From NCBI RefSeq assembly GCF_013403975.1, contig NZ_JABFDH010000004.1, positions 372,001 through 436,000 on the forward strand: DNA of 64,000 bases, read 5' to 3'. Positions 36,461-45,235 of the stretch are shown piece by piece. The position numbers were made by a program, and so were the translations under genes. Within the stretch, counting starts at the first letter, position 1. Every line of letters starts with the position of its first letter. The stretch is from Winogradskyella ursingii. Its GTDB lineage: Bacteria > Bacteroidota > Bacteroidia > Flavobacteriales > Flavobacteriaceae. The notes beneath the pieces are model-generated. The model had not been told where the DNA came from and did no database searches. It worked only from the letters and a program-made list of their open reading frames with translations.

Positions 36461-37546
36461 ATGAAATATTTAATCATCAGTTTGCTTTTATTAGGTATAA
36501 CCTCTTGCCAAGACGATTATGTCAGACCGCCAAATGTTTCTGAAGTAGTTATAGAGCCAATAGTTGAAGACTCATTGTTGAGCATAAGAGCATTAGAATT
36601 TAACGATGAGTATATTTTATATGGAAGTAATGACCATATTGGAAAACATGCCTTGAATTCACAATTTAAAATTAATTTAAACGATTTGTCTACAAATAAT
36701 GGTAAGGAACACTTTAAGAATGTTATTACCTTTAATGACCAACCACTTCATTTTAGAGCAATAAAAGACGTTAAAGGTATTTTGTTTGCAATATCGATTG
36801 GTAATCCTGCAAGACTTTATAAACTATATAGAAAGTCAAAGACACCGAAACTTGTTTATGAGGAGAGCGATGAGAAGGTGTTTTATGATTCTATTGACTT
36901 TTGGAACGAAAAAGAAGGTATAGCAATTGGTGACCCAACCGACGATTGTATGAGTATAATAATAACCAGAGATGGTGGCGAAACTTGGAAAAAGTTATCT
37001 TGTGAAGATTTACCAAAAGCCAAAGAAGGTGAAGCTGCATTCGCCGCAAGTGACACCAATATCGCTATTGTTGGCGATAATACTTGGGTTGCCACTGGAG
37101 GTAAGGCGAGCCGAATTTTATATTCTCCAGATAAAGGAAAAACCTGGGAAGTTTACGATACTCCAATCATTCAAGGCAAGGAAACCACAGGTATGTATTC
37201 CATTGATTTTTATGATGAAAAGAACGGTTTTGCAATAGGTGGAGATTATACCAAACCCAATGACACATTAAATAATAAAATAAAAACGAGTGATGGAGGA
37301 AAAACATGGAAAGTTGTTGCAAATGGTGAAGGTCCTGGTTATAGAAGTTGCATACAATACATTCCAAATAGAAACGGAAAAGAATTAGTAGCTGTTGGTT
37401 TTAAAGGCATTGATTATACTAACGACTCGGGTAATAGTTGGAAGCATTTAAGTGATGAGGGCTTTTATACGATTCGGTTTTTAAATGATTCTGTGGCATA
37501 CGCTGCTGGAAATGGTCGTATAAGCAAATTGACATTTAAAGAATAA
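36461..37546 (+). CDS. BNR/Ycf48-like beta-propeller lipoprotein
   Basis: I chose the ATG at 36461 (361 residues) because it gives a lipoprotein signal, KYLIISLLLLGITSC, with C16. The longer frame only adds an implausible extra hydrophobic stretch. The mature protein has sialidase/BNR-type blades with Asp-box-like turns: TRDGGETWKKLS, SPDKGKTWEVYD, TSDGGKTWKVV and TNDSGNSWKHLS. This pattern is shared with Ycf48/HCF136-like propellers, often labelled oxidoreductase or glycosyl hydrolase in Bacteroidota. No enzymatic residues are evident, and I expect a binding or assembly role at the envelope. Confidence 0.8.
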   Translation: MKYLIISLLLLGITSCQDDYVRPPNVSEVVIEPIVEDSLLSIRALEFNDEYILYGSNDHIGKHALNSQFKINLNDLSTNNGKEHFKNVITFNDQPLHFRAIKDVKGILFAISIGNPARLYKLYRKSKTPKLVYEESDEKVFYDSIDFWNEKEGIAIGDPTDDCMSIIITRDGGETWKKLSCEDLPKAKEGEAAFAASDTNIAIVGDNTWVATGGKASRILYSPDKGKTWEVYDTPIIQGKETTGMYSIDFYDEKNGFAIGGDYTKPNDTLNNKIKTSDGGKTWKVVANGEGPGYRSCIQYIPNRNGKELVAVGFKGIDYTNDSGNSWKHLSDEGFYTIRFLNDSVAYAAGNGRISKLTFKE

Positions 37547-37547
37547 A

Positions 37548-37573
37548 AAAAGGAAGCTATTTAGCTTCCTTTT
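37548..37573. terminator. Bidirectional rho-independent terminator
   Basis: An 11-bp stem (37548-37558 with 37563-37573, core GGAAGCT/AGCTTCC) with an ATTT loop lies between convergent genes. A-rich and T-rich flanks suit both directions. Confidence 0.85.
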
Positions 37574-37577
37574 ATTT

Positions 37578-38018
37578 TTAATTACGTCTATTTCTCGAGT
37601 GTCGCGACTTATATTCTTCAAACATTTTTCGCTTAAAGGAACGCTCTGCTTGCAAAAGTGCTACAATTTTTTTTGCCGGTAATACGGTAAGCAAATCGTT
37701 TAAATATTTGGACTCTAATTCTACTTCTTCTCTTTCGAGACTTATTAAATCCATTAAAAGTGCTTTAGCTTCATTTTCCGAAAGCTCATCGGCTTTTTTT
37801 CTTTTGCGCCTTTCGTTCGTTTTTGCTCTTAATTTGTTTTCTGCTTCCTCGTTGGCATTATAAACTGGCCAAAACTGTTGCGCTTCCTGCTTGCTTAAAT
37901 CCAATTGTTCGGTTATGTGCGCTACTTTCAACGCTTTAATTTTTTCTTTATCTGGTCGTTGGGCAAATACGCTTGCCGAGACAAATAGTATAACTAAAAG
38001 GGTATGTAATTTCTTCAT
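37578..38018 (-). CDS. Spy/CpxP-like periplasmic protein of the ECF sigma operon
   Basis: The 146-residue protein has a signal peptide (MKKLHTLLVILFVSASVFAQ). The mature part is almost wholly helical and highly charged: HITEQLDLSKQEAQQFWPVY is the LTxxQ-like first helix, followed by Arg/Lys-rich helices and a basic tail (SRHSRNRRN). Flavobacterial homologues are often named sensor of ECF-type sigma factor. It is the third gene after the sigma factor and the anti-sigma-like membrane protein, and it starts 6 nt downstream of the latter. I infer that it senses or buffers envelope stress for this operon. Confidence 0.8.
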   Translation of the reverse strand: MKKLHTLLVILFVSASVFAQRPDKEKIKALKVAHITEQLDLSKQEAQQFWPVYNANEEAENKLRAKTNERRKRKKADELSENEAKALLMDLISLEREEVELESKYLNDLLTVLPAKKIVALLQAERSFKRKMFEEYKSRHSRNRRN

Positions 38019-38024
38019 GTTTAA

Positions 38025-38528
38025 TTAATCTAAAATAAGGTCTTCGGTTTCAATTGTATCAAGATATTGGTCTAACGTTTCTTCACTAATTTCAAAATTT
38101 ATAAAATCGGTTTCCGATATATCAACAGATTGAAATAGTGCAGCCAAATCCTCGTTAGAGTATTCCTCTTGATACAAATAACTCTCAATTGCAACTGTAT
38201 CTAAATTGTCAAATGAGATGTTATTTCTATTGGTATACAAAATACTAATAAGTAGTACAATGCTCGCTGCAAATCCTGCAACATAAAACAAAGTTCGTTT
38301 AGGTCTTAGCTTAACGACTTTTGTTTCACTTTGAGCCTCGATATTTTGCAACACACGAGTTTCTAGCGTTTCAAAATAGTTTTCTGGAATTTTATATCCC
38401 GTTTTTTCAATACCAATAGCTTCTTTTTGAGATAAGCAATCTAAGAGCTCGGCTTCAAAAGTTTCAAAGTAATTTTCAGGTGTTTTAAAACCTGTATTCT
38501 TAATGTTATGTAAATTTTCTTTTTTCAC
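38025..38528 (-). CDS. Anti-sigma-like membrane protein with duplicated PENYFE motif
   Basis: I favour the GTG at 38528 (167 residues), because the alternative TTG at 38585 would translate through a palindromic repeat. The N-terminal cytosolic part carries the same segment twice: NTGFKTPENYFETFEAELL and KTGYKIPENYFETLETRVL. One transmembrane helix follows (FYVAGFAASIVLLISILY), then an acidic periplasmic tail (QEEYSNEDLAALFQ). Topology and position directly after an ECF sigma gene indicate an anti-sigma factor, although the classical zinc HxxxCxxC motif is absent. The duplicated motif may be the sigma-binding element. Confidence 0.7.
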   Translation of the reverse strand: MKKENLHNIKNTGFKTPENYFETFEAELLDCLSQKEAIGIEKTGYKIPENYFETLETRVLQNIEAQSETKVVKLRPKRTLFYVAGFAASIVLLISILYTNRNNISFDNLDTVAIESYLYQEEYSNEDLAALFQSVDISETDFINFEISEETLDQYLDTIETEDLILD

Positions 38529-38538
38529 GTTGTGCTGT

Positions 38539-38554
38539 TCCGATTTATATCGGG
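38539..38554. repeat. Short palindrome between sigma and anti-sigma genes
   Basis: CCGAT-TTAT-ATCGG forms a 5-bp stem extended by a T-G pair. It resembles the ATCCCGATATAAATCGGG palindromes dispersed between genes in many flavobacteria. It helps place the anti-sigma start downstream. Confidence 0.5.
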
Positions 38555-38599
38555 ATGTTTCAGTATCTATTATATAAGACTTCAAATTATCAAAAAGGT

Positions 38600-39142
38600 T
38601 TAATCTGAAGTTAAATACGCCTCAATCTTCTTTACTGCGATATGATACGAAGCTTTTAGTGCGCCTTCACTCGTATCAAGTATTTCGGACATATCTCTGT
38701 ATTTTAAATCATCAAAATAGCGCATATTAAAAACCAATTGCTGTTTTTCTGGTAATGTGGCTATCGCTTTTTGCAATTGAATCTGAATTTCATCTCCTTC
38801 AAAATAGACATCTGCTTTAAGATTGTTTATAGCCCTGTTTTGATGCTCTTCATTACTAATGTGCAATCGTTTTGCATTTTTATTGATGTGTGTAATAGCT
38901 TCGTTAGTGGCTATTCTATAAAGCCATGAAAACAATTGACTATCGCCTTTGAATTTATGAATATTACGATACACCTTAATAAATGTATTCTGTAATACAT
39001 CGTCTGCATCATCGTGCGAAATCACAATATTACGTATATGCCAATACAAGCGCTCTTTGTAAAGCTGTAAAAGCTCTCTAAAGGCACCGTCTTTAGACTT
39101 TGTATCTTGTAATTGCTTTATAAAATCTACTTCGTTCTCCAA
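38600..39142 (-). CDS. ECF-type RNA polymerase sigma factor
   Basis: The 180-residue protein has region 2 (FRELLQLYKERLYWHIRN; DADDVLQNTFIKVYRNI; WLYRIATNEAITHI) and region 4 (ATLPEKQQLVFNMRYFDDL; MSEILDTSEGALKASYHIAVKKIE). The start appears to be a TTG at 39142, since no ATG or GTG lies in frame nearby and an in-frame stop lies at 39173-39175. It leads the operon sigma, membrane anti-sigma, Spy-like protein. No obvious ECF-type autoregulatory promoter could be picked out upstream. Confidence 0.9.
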   Translation of the reverse strand: MENEVDFIKQLQDTKSKDGAFRELLQLYKERLYWHIRNIVISHDDADDVLQNTFIKVYRNIHKFKGDSQLFSWLYRIATNEAITHINKNAKRLHISNEEHQNRAINNLKADVYFEGDEIQIQLQKAIATLPEKQQLVFNMRYFDDLKYRDMSEILDTSEGALKASYHIAVKKIEAYLTSD

Positions 39143-39515
39143 AAAGGGTATTTCGAATTTAGACTGCTGAAGTTATAAAAAGTTTAATTTATTATTTAAG
39201 AATTTTTATTAACAAAAAATGGTGTTGATTATCAGTAAGTTAAATAATTACTAATCGTTTAAAAGCAAAAATAATCGATAAAATACATTTTTTTCTTGTT
39301 TGGTATATTTAATTGTTATATGTTTACACCGCTTAACCTATTAACCGTTATCAGTTTCCCCAAATCTGATAACAAAAGAAAAGGATGCATCGCGAGATGC
39401 ATCCTTTTTCTATTTAATAAAAGATTGCGAGTCAATCTTATTTTTTGTCGGCTTTTGACAAACACGATTTTAATGTCGATGTATATAGCAACTGTAAATT
39501 TTAATGAATAAAGGT
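39143..39515. other. Intergenic region, 373 nt, with two adjacent hairpins
   Basis: The region is very AT-rich. It contains a hairpin at 39347-39373 (8-bp stem GTTATCAG/CTGATAAC, 11-nt loop) and a strong terminator at 39379-39408. A 71-codon plus-strand frame overlaps them but looks non-coding: its composition is unusual and it runs through both hairpins. A short plus-strand RNA ending at the terminator is possible but unproven. Confidence 0.5.
39379..39408. terminator. Strong rho-independent terminator
   Basis: A 13-bp perfect stem (39379-39391 with 39396-39408) closes on a GCGA (GNRA-type) tetraloop. There is a T-run on the plus side and a T-rich stretch on the minus side. It probably ends the minus-strand ABC exporter operon, 108 nt past its stop codon. 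Confidence 0.85.
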
Positions 39516-41342
39516 TTACTCAAAACTCTGCATCTCAACCAGCTTTTTATACACGCCATTTTGGGCTAACAATTCATTGTGCGATCCTTGTTCTGCAATT
39601 TCACCTTTTTGCATGACGACAATTAAATCTGCATTTTGGATGGTTGAAAGTCGATGTGCAATGACAATAGACGTTCTGTTTTTCATCATTTTCTCTAGTG
39701 CATCTTGTACCAAACGTTCGCTTTCTGTGTCCAAAGCAGAAGTGGCTTCGTCTAAAATCATGATTGGCGGATTCTTTAAAACCGCTCGAGCAATACTTAA
39801 ACGTTGTTTTTGTCCGCCAGACAATTTTCCGCCAGAGTCGCCAATATTGGTATCAATTCCATTGGGTAAATCTTTTACGAATTCCCATGCATTCGCAATT
39901 TTTAGGGCTTCAATAATCTCCTCTTTCGAAGCATTTTCTTTTCCTATTCTGAGGTTGTTGGCTACCGTGTCGTTGAATAGTATCGAATCTTGGGTCACTA
40001 ATCCCATGAGTTGTCGTAAGGAATGTTTAGTTAAAGTTCTAATATTTTCTCCGTCGATAGTGATTGTGCCTTCATTTACATCATAAAATCGTGTAACTAG
40101 ATTGGCAATTGTACTTTTTCCACTTCCTGATTGCCCAACTAAAGCAACACTTTTTCCTTTCGGAACCTTAACTGAAAAGTTTTTGAGTACCAAGGTATCT
40201 TCATATTTAAATGAAATATTATTGATGCTTAATTCATTATTAAAATCTACTTTTTCCTTCGCATTAGATTCATCTTCCAAAGCACTCTTGGTTTCGAGTA
40301 CTTCAAGAACACGTTCTGCCGCCGCGTTACCGGATTTAACTTGGTAACTTGCTTTACTTATCGCTTTTGCAGGTGTTAGAATTTGATATGCCAAAGCCAT
40401 GTAACCAATAAACGCACCTCCTGATAAGGTCTGGTCTACCATCACCATCTTACCACCATACCATAGAAGAGCTGCAATAGTCGCAATACCTAAAAATTCA
40501 CTCGTGGGTGATGCCAAATTCTGGCGATTCATCAACGTGTTTGAAAAATTATAAAACCGATTGGTGGATTCTTTGAATTTATTGGTGAATCGTTTTTCGG
40601 CATTAAACCCTTTAATAACTTTTAATCCGCCAAGTGTTTCTTCTAAAGTAGAAAGAAACAATCCTTGTTCACGCTGAACACGGTCTGATTTTTTCTTCAA
40701 ACTCTTTCCTATTCTCGAAATAATAAAACCTGCTACAGGAATAAAAATAAACACAAAAATGGTGAGCTTTGTTGAAATCGTGAACATCGCAACTATCGCA
40801 AAAAGAATGGTCAAAGGTTCTTTTACAATGAGTTCTAAAACCGAAAGCATGGAATTTTTAACTTCGTTGACATCACCAGAAATACGTGCGATGATATCTC
40901 CCTTTTTCTTTTCTGAATAATAGGAAATAGGAAGCGTGACAACTTTATGGTAAATTTCATCCCTTAAGTCTCGTAATACACCGTTCCGTAAAAATGTGAT
41001 AAAGAATAAAGCCAGGTAATTGAAAAGGTTTTTTAATAGAAATAAGCTTATTATCAATATAATCATATAAAGCAAAGCACGTTGTGGACCGTTGGCTGTA
41101 GTCGTTGTGGTTACCACATAATTGAGATAACTTTCCAAATAATCCTTTAAGTCATTGATGCCTTGATAAACTGGTTTTTGGTATACTTTTTCGCTTTCAC
41201 CAAATAGCACATTAATCATAGGCATCAATGAGACCATGGCTAATGTGCTAAATAGAGCATAAAAAATATTGCAAATTATATTGAGTATCGCATACCTTTT
41301 ATAGGGTATTATGAAACGGGCTAGCTTTTTTATATAATCCAT
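39516..41342 (-). CDS. ABC exporter, MsbA-like (fused permease and ATPase)
   Basis: The 608-residue half-transporter has a six-helix permease (about 1-340) and an ATPase domain (about 360-600). Walker A is VGQSGSGKST, the Q-loop lies in GLVTQDSILFNDTV, the signature is LSGGQKQRLSIARA, Walker B is IMILDEATSALD, and the switch His is in IAHRLSTI. Lipid or lipid-linked precursor export is typical for this type. Its gene starts 3 nt after the phosphosugar mutase stop. Together with the glycosyltransferase upstream this suggests envelope glycan or glycolipid work, but the cargo is not determined. Confidence 0.9.
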   Translation of the reverse strand: MDYIKKLARFIIPYKRYAILNIICNIFYALFSTLAMVSLMPMINVLFGESEKVYQKPVYQGINDLKDYLESYLNYVVTTTTTANGPQRALLYMIILIISLFLLKNLFNYLALFFITFLRNGVLRDLRDEIYHKVVTLPISYYSEKKKGDIIARISGDVNEVKNSMLSVLELIVKEPLTILFAIVAMFTISTKLTIFVFIFIPVAGFIISRIGKSLKKKSDRVQREQGLFLSTLEETLGGLKVIKGFNAEKRFTNKFKESTNRFYNFSNTLMNRQNLASPTSEFLGIATIAALLWYGGKMVMVDQTLSGGAFIGYMALAYQILTPAKAISKASYQVKSGNAAAERVLEVLETKSALEDESNAKEKVDFNNELSINNISFKYEDTLVLKNFSVKVPKGKSVALVGQSGSGKSTIANLVTRFYDVNEGTITIDGENIRTLTKHSLRQLMGLVTQDSILFNDTVANNLRIGKENASKEEIIEALKIANAWEFVKDLPNGIDTNIGDSGGKLSGGQKQRLSIARAVLKNPPIMILDEATSALDTESERLVQDALEKMMKNRTSIVIAHRLSTIQNADLIVVMQKGEIAEQGSHNELLAQNGVYKKLVEMQSFE

Positions 41343-41345
41343 TAA

Positions 41346-43073
41346 TTACAAATTCATATCCGCAAGGATAGCGTCAATTCTGTCTTCCAATTGTTGTTCC
41401 GTTTTTTTGAAGTCGGACACATTGTCAAGATCCGTGTTAACACTGATATAGAATTTTATCTTTGGCTCGGTACCACTTGGTCGTAATGCAATTTTGCTGC
41501 CGTCTTCCGTGTAATAGATGAGTACGTTGGATTTTGGTATAAATAGCGTTTCCTCTTTTAGATTTAAAACATCTTTTGCGATGGACAGTTGGTAATCCTC
41601 AATGCGTATTACTTTTGAACCATTGACTTCCTTCAAAGGATTTTCTCTTGCATCAATCATCATTTGCCTGATCTCTTCTGCGCCAGATATGCCTTTTTTA
41701 GTTAAAGAAATCAACCGTTCTTTGTAAAAGCCGTGTTTCACATAGAGGTCAATCAATTTTTCATACAACGTTTTGCCATTGGCTTTAGCCTGAGCAGCAA
41801 TTTCGCATGCCAATAGGGTAGAGGTTACTGCATCTTTATCACGCACAAAATCACCTACCATGTAGCCAAAACTTTCTTCACCACCACCAATAAAATCCTG
41901 TTCTGGAAAGTCTTTAATCATTTTGGCAATCCACTTAAAGCCTGTCAGTCCTATTTTGTACTCAACATCATAAGCATCTGCCAAAACAGCCATCATTGGT
42001 GTGGAAACAATTGTAGAACCTACAAACTGATTGCCGTTTATTTTATTAGACTTTTTACATTGTTGCAATAGAAAATCAGTCATAAGTATCATAGTTTGGT
42101 TACCGTTAAGTATTACCAATTCGTTTTCTAAGTTTCTAACAGCAACACCTAGACGGTCGCAATCTGGGTCAGTACCTATAACAATATCTCCATCAACTTT
42201 TTCTGCCAATTCCATGGCCATTTTAAGTGCTTCGGGTTCTTCTGGGTTGGGTGATTTTACTGTTGGGAAATCGCCGTTAGGTTCACGTTGCTCTTCAACA
42301 ATATGTACATTTGTGTAACCAGCACGTTTTAAAGTTTCAGGAATTGCGGTAATAGATGTACCGTGTAAAGATGTGAAGACGATATTGAGGTTTTTTCGAG
42401 CTTCGGTTGAAGTATCAAAACTTCCGTTTTCAACAGATTTGTCAATGAAAATGTCATCGACTTCTTTACCTATATATGCAATTAAATCTTTGTTGGCATC
42501 AAATTTTATTTCAGAATATTCCAAATTATTTATTTCGGCAATGATTTCACTATCCTGAGGTGGCACTAACTGTCCGCCATCCTGCCAATATACTTTGTAG
42601 CCATTATATTCTGGTGGATTGTGAGATGCCGTAAGTACTATGCCACAATGACAATTGAGATGTTTGAGGGCAAAGGATAATTCTGGTGTGGCTCTTAAAT
42701 CTTCAAACAAAAATACTTTTATGCCATTTGCTGAAAATACATCTGCTACTACCTTTGCCAGCGATTTACTGTTATGTCTGCAATCGTAGGCTATTGCAAC
42801 TTTTACAAGTTCATTAGGAAATGACTGATTTAAATAATTACTTAAACCTTGGGTGTTTTTCCCTAAAGTATATTTATTGATTCTGTTAGTACCAAGACCC
42901 ATGATACCACGCATTCCACCAGTTCCAAATTCCAGATCTTTATAAAAACTTTCTTCGAGTTCTTTTGGGCAGGAAGCTATAAGGTGTTTAATCTGCTCCT
43001 GGTCATCTTTATCAAAAGAAGGTGTGAGCCAAGTGTTGACGCGTTCTAATATTTCGGGTTTTATGTGAAGCAT
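41346..43073 (-). CDS. Phosphosugar mutase (phosphoglucomutase/phosphomannomutase)
   Basis: This 575-residue alpha-D-phosphohexomutase has the phosphoserine loop [15 protein letters not shown], metal loop [11 protein letters not shown], sugar-binding [10 protein letters not shown] and the phosphate-binding [12 protein letters not shown]. The length fits the PgcA-like group common in Bacillota and Bacteroidota. It interconverts hexose 1- and 6-phosphates for nucleotide-sugar supply or glycogen/trehalose metabolism. It lies in a minus-strand run with a glycosyltransferase and an ABC exporter. Glucose versus mannose preference cannot be told from sequence. Confidence 0.92.
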   Translation of the reverse strand: MLHIKPEILERVNTWLTPSFDKDDQEQIKHLIASCPKELEESFYKDLEFGTGGMRGIMGLGTNRINKYTLGKNTQGLSNYLNQSFPNELVKVAIAYDCRHNSKSLAKVVADVFSANGIKVFLFEDLRATPELSFALKHLNCHCGIVLTASHNPPEYNGYKVYWQDGGQLVPPQDSEIIAEINNLEYSEIKFDANKDLIAYIGKEVDDIFIDKSVENGSFDTSTEARKNLNIVFTSLHGTSITAIPETLKRAGYTNVHIVEEQREPNGDFPTVKSPNPEEPEALKMAMELAEKVDGDIVIGTDPDCDRLGVAVRNLENELVILNGNQTMILMTDFLLQQCKKSNKINGNQFVGSTIVSTPMMAVLADAYDVEYKIGLTGFKWIAKMIKDFPEQDFIGGGEESFGYMVGDFVRDKDAVTSTLLACEIAAQAKANGKTLYEKLIDLYVKHGFYKERLISLTKKGISGAEEIRQMMIDARENPLKEVNGSKVIRIEDYQLSIAKDVLNLKEETLFIPKSNVLIYYTEDGSKIALRPSGTEPKIKFYISVNTDLDNVSDFKKTEQQLEDRIDAILADMNL

Positions 43074-43149
43074 AATTCAATAATTGGTTAGATAAAAATA
43101 AGAAGAATGAATAGAGGAATTAAATTACTACAAATTTTTCTTTTTAAAA

Positions 43150-44100
43150 TTAAGACAAATTTAAATCTTCTTTAATAAAATAGCGTTGTTGCTGCCGTTT
43201 TGATCGTAAGATAAGTTCACCCAAAAAGCCAGCAATAAAAAATTGAGAACCAATAATCATGGTAGAGAGTGATAAATAGAATTGAGGTCTATCTGTAATG
43301 AGTCTTCCTGATGGATTAAAAAACAACTTATCCAGTCCGAGGTAAAGCGCAAATCCAAAGCCGATGATAAACATAATAACTCCAAGCGCACCAAAAAGGT
43401 GCATTGGTCTTCTGCCAAAACGTGAGATGAACCAAATTGTCAGCAAATCCAAAAACCCATTGATGAAGCGGTTCATTCCAAATTTTGTTTTTCCGTATTT
43501 TCTAGCCTGGTGTTGAACCACTTTTTCACCAATTTTGGTAAAACCTGCATTTTTTGCCAATACAGGAATATATCGGTGCATTTCTCCGTACACATCAATG
43601 TGTTTTACAACTGCGTTACTGTAAGCCTTTAATCCACAATTAAAGTCGTGTAATTTGACACTAGAGGTGCGTCTCGCAGCCCAATTAAATAGTTTTGAAG
43701 GTAAATTTTTGGATAAAACCGAATCGTAGCGTTTCTTTTTCCAACCAGAAATCAAGTCAAAATTCTCTTTGGTAATCATGTGATATAACTCGGGAATTTC
43801 CTCAGGATTGTCTTGTAGGTCTGCATCCATAGTAATAACCACATCACCTTTAGCTGCTGCAAAACCAGCGTGTAATGCTTGAGATTTACCAAAGTTTTTT
43901 AAAAACCTAATACCTTTAACATCAGGATCAGTTTTAGAAAGTTCATGAATTACCTGCCAAGAATTGTCCGTACTGCCATCATCAATAAAAAGTATTTCGT
44001 AAGAAAACGAATTGGATTGCATCACTGATACAATCCAATCGTATAATTCCCTTAGGGATTCGTCTTCGTTAAGTAGTGGTATAACTACTGATATGTTCAT
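43150..44100 (-). CDS. Family 2 glycosyltransferase, polyprenyl-phosphate type
   Basis: The 316-residue protein starts with VVIPLLNEDESLRELYDW and FIDDGSTDNSW. It has the metal-binding MDADLQDNPEEIP and a DPMS/GtrB-like middle, and ends with two transmembrane helices (LFGALGVIMFIIGFGFALYL and FYLSLSTMIIGSQFFIAGFL). This layout is that of enzymes that move a sugar from a nucleotide to undecaprenyl phosphate on the cytosolic face. Sugar and pathway are unknown. The gene lies between DUF4199 and the phosphosugar mutase. Confidence 0.88.
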   Translation of the reverse strand: MNISVVIPLLNEDESLRELYDWIVSVMQSNSFSYEILFIDDGSTDNSWQVIHELSKTDPDVKGIRFLKNFGKSQALHAGFAAAKGDVVITMDADLQDNPEEIPELYHMITKENFDLISGWKKKRYDSVLSKNLPSKLFNWAARRTSSVKLHDFNCGLKAYSNAVVKHIDVYGEMHRYIPVLAKNAGFTKIGEKVVQHQARKYGKTKFGMNRFINGFLDLLTIWFISRFGRRPMHLFGALGVIMFIIGFGFALYLGLDKLFFNPSGRLITDRPQFYLSLSTMIIGSQFFIAGFLGELILRSKRQQQRYFIKEDLNLS

Positions 44101-44144
44101 ATTAATGTGGTCTAATTTCTAGACTTCAAAAATAGAGAAATTTT

Positions 44145-44675
44145 TTAAGCGTGTGGGTCAGTTTTTTTAACTACCAAGGCTACAATTAATCCAACGACAC
44201 TAAAACCAACAAGTTGGTAGGCAATAGATTTTAGAGAATTGGCAATTGAGAAAAAGTTTTCTTCAGCTCGCATCTGTTCCATAGCTGCATCGATTGATTC
44301 TTGAGGTGCACCAAAATTTTGCATCATTGCAATTTGAGATTCAATAATTTTGTCCTGCAGTACTACTGCGGCATCAGGGTCTACAAAGTTGAATATAATT
44401 AATCCCACGAGCGCAGGTATTGTGATTCCAATGGCTATAGTAATAAAAAATGCTGTGAATGCATTCTTAAAACTGATGTAACCACCCATTATTTTTCTGG
44501 CCTTCATTGAAGATATGATACCAAATATTACTACCAATAATAATTGGCCGATGCCAAACCACCATTTTGTAAATAAGTCTAGGTAAACGGCATATCCAAT
44601 TATTGTTAGAGAGGTAAGAATCAGTGCTAAATAAAGTCCGTAGCTAGTTGCTGATGATTTTAATGATTTTTCCAT
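44145..44675 (-). CDS. DUF4199 membrane protein
   Basis: The 176-residue protein has four transmembrane helices (about 12-32, 38-56, 70-100 and 148-168). A periplasmic helical loop (QDKIIESQIAMMQNFGAPQE) precedes the last one. DUF4199 is a Bacteroidota family of unknown function, often found next to a polyprenyl-phosphate glycosyltransferase, as here. It is the first gene of the probable operon running through the glycosyltransferase, mutase and ABC exporter. Confidence 0.85.
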   Translation of the reverse strand: MEKSLKSSATSYGLYLALILTSLTIIGYAVYLDLFTKWWFGIGQLLLVVIFGIISSMKARKIMGGYISFKNAFTAFFITIAIGITIPALVGLIIFNFVDPDAAVVLQDKIIESQIAMMQNFGAPQESIDAAMEQMRAEENFFSIANSLKSIAYQLVGFSVVGLIVALVVKKTDPHA

Positions 44676-44768
44676 AATTTAAGTTGGTTTTATTAGTTAA
44701 CTGTTTAGTTAGTAACTAAAGATAGTAAAACGTTACACATTTTTTTAAAATAAAAAAGAATAAAAAGA

Positions 44769-44798
44769 TTGTGATTTTGTAAAAAATACTTAAATTTG
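44769..44798 (+). promoter_or_regulatory. Promoter of rpmE2
   Basis: TTG (44769-44771), then 19 nt, then TAAATTTG (44791-44798). This is an exact match to the Bacteroidota consensus TTG-N19-TAnnTTTG. The -7 box ends 37 nt before the ATG. Confidence 0.8.
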
Positions 44799-44835
44799 CA
44801 CCTCGAAAAAATCGAAATATTTAAAGCATTTAGTG

Positions 44836-45087
44836 ATGAAAGCAGGAATACATCCAAAAAATTATAGAGTAGTAGCGTTTAAGGATATGTCTAACGAAGA
44901 CGTGTTTTTAACAAAATCTACAGCAGATACAAATGAAACTATTGATGTTGATGGTACTGAATATCCGTTAGTAAAACTAGAAATTTCAAGAACATCACAC
45001 CCATACTATACAGGTAAATCTAAATTGGTTGATACAGCTGGTCGTATTGATAAGTTTAAGAACAAATACGCTAAGTTTAAGAAATAA
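44836..45087 (+). CDS. rpmE2: Ribosomal protein L31, type B
   Basis: The protein has 83 residues from the ATG at 44836; the GTG just before it is less likely. It opens [19 protein letters not shown] and continues with [21 protein letters not shown], the conserved L31 pattern. The zinc-binding CxxC pair of type A L31 is absent, so it is the zinc-independent type B form. In other bacteria type B is induced when zinc is short, but here it has a strong consensus promoter and no visible Zur-like palindrome. It is monocistronic, with its own promoter and terminator. Confidence 0.95.
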   Translation: MKAGIHPKNYRVVAFKDMSNEDVFLTKSTADTNETIDVDGTEYPLVKLEISRTSHPYYTGKSKLVDTAGRIDKFKNKYAKFKK

Positions 45088-45110
45088 GCTCAGCTTTAAG
45101 ATAATTTTAC

Positions 45111-45141
45111 AAAGCCTTTCTGAAACGGAAAGGCTTTTTTG
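45111..45141 (+). terminator. Rho-independent terminator of rpmE2
   Basis: A 10-bp stem (45111-45120 with 45128-45137, AAAGCCTTTC/GAAAGGCTTT) has a 7-nt loop. It is followed by T-runs, 23 nt beyond the stop codon. Confidence 0.88.
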
Positions 45142-45235
45142 TTTTCTATAATTAGGCTATTTTTGATATTGTAATTATGGTTGAAATTTAGTAGGGACAA
45201 ACTTCTGATTTCCAACTTTTAACTTCTTACTTTTT

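Noticed and set aside
39296..39511. 71-codon plus-strand frame between the sigma operon and the ABC exporter
   Set aside because: It runs through two hairpins including the terminator, has Cys/Leu-rich random-looking composition and no family resemblance.
39577..40086. 169-codon frame opposite the ABC exporter ATPase domain
   Set aside because: It is the complement of Walker and signature motifs and has no independent features.
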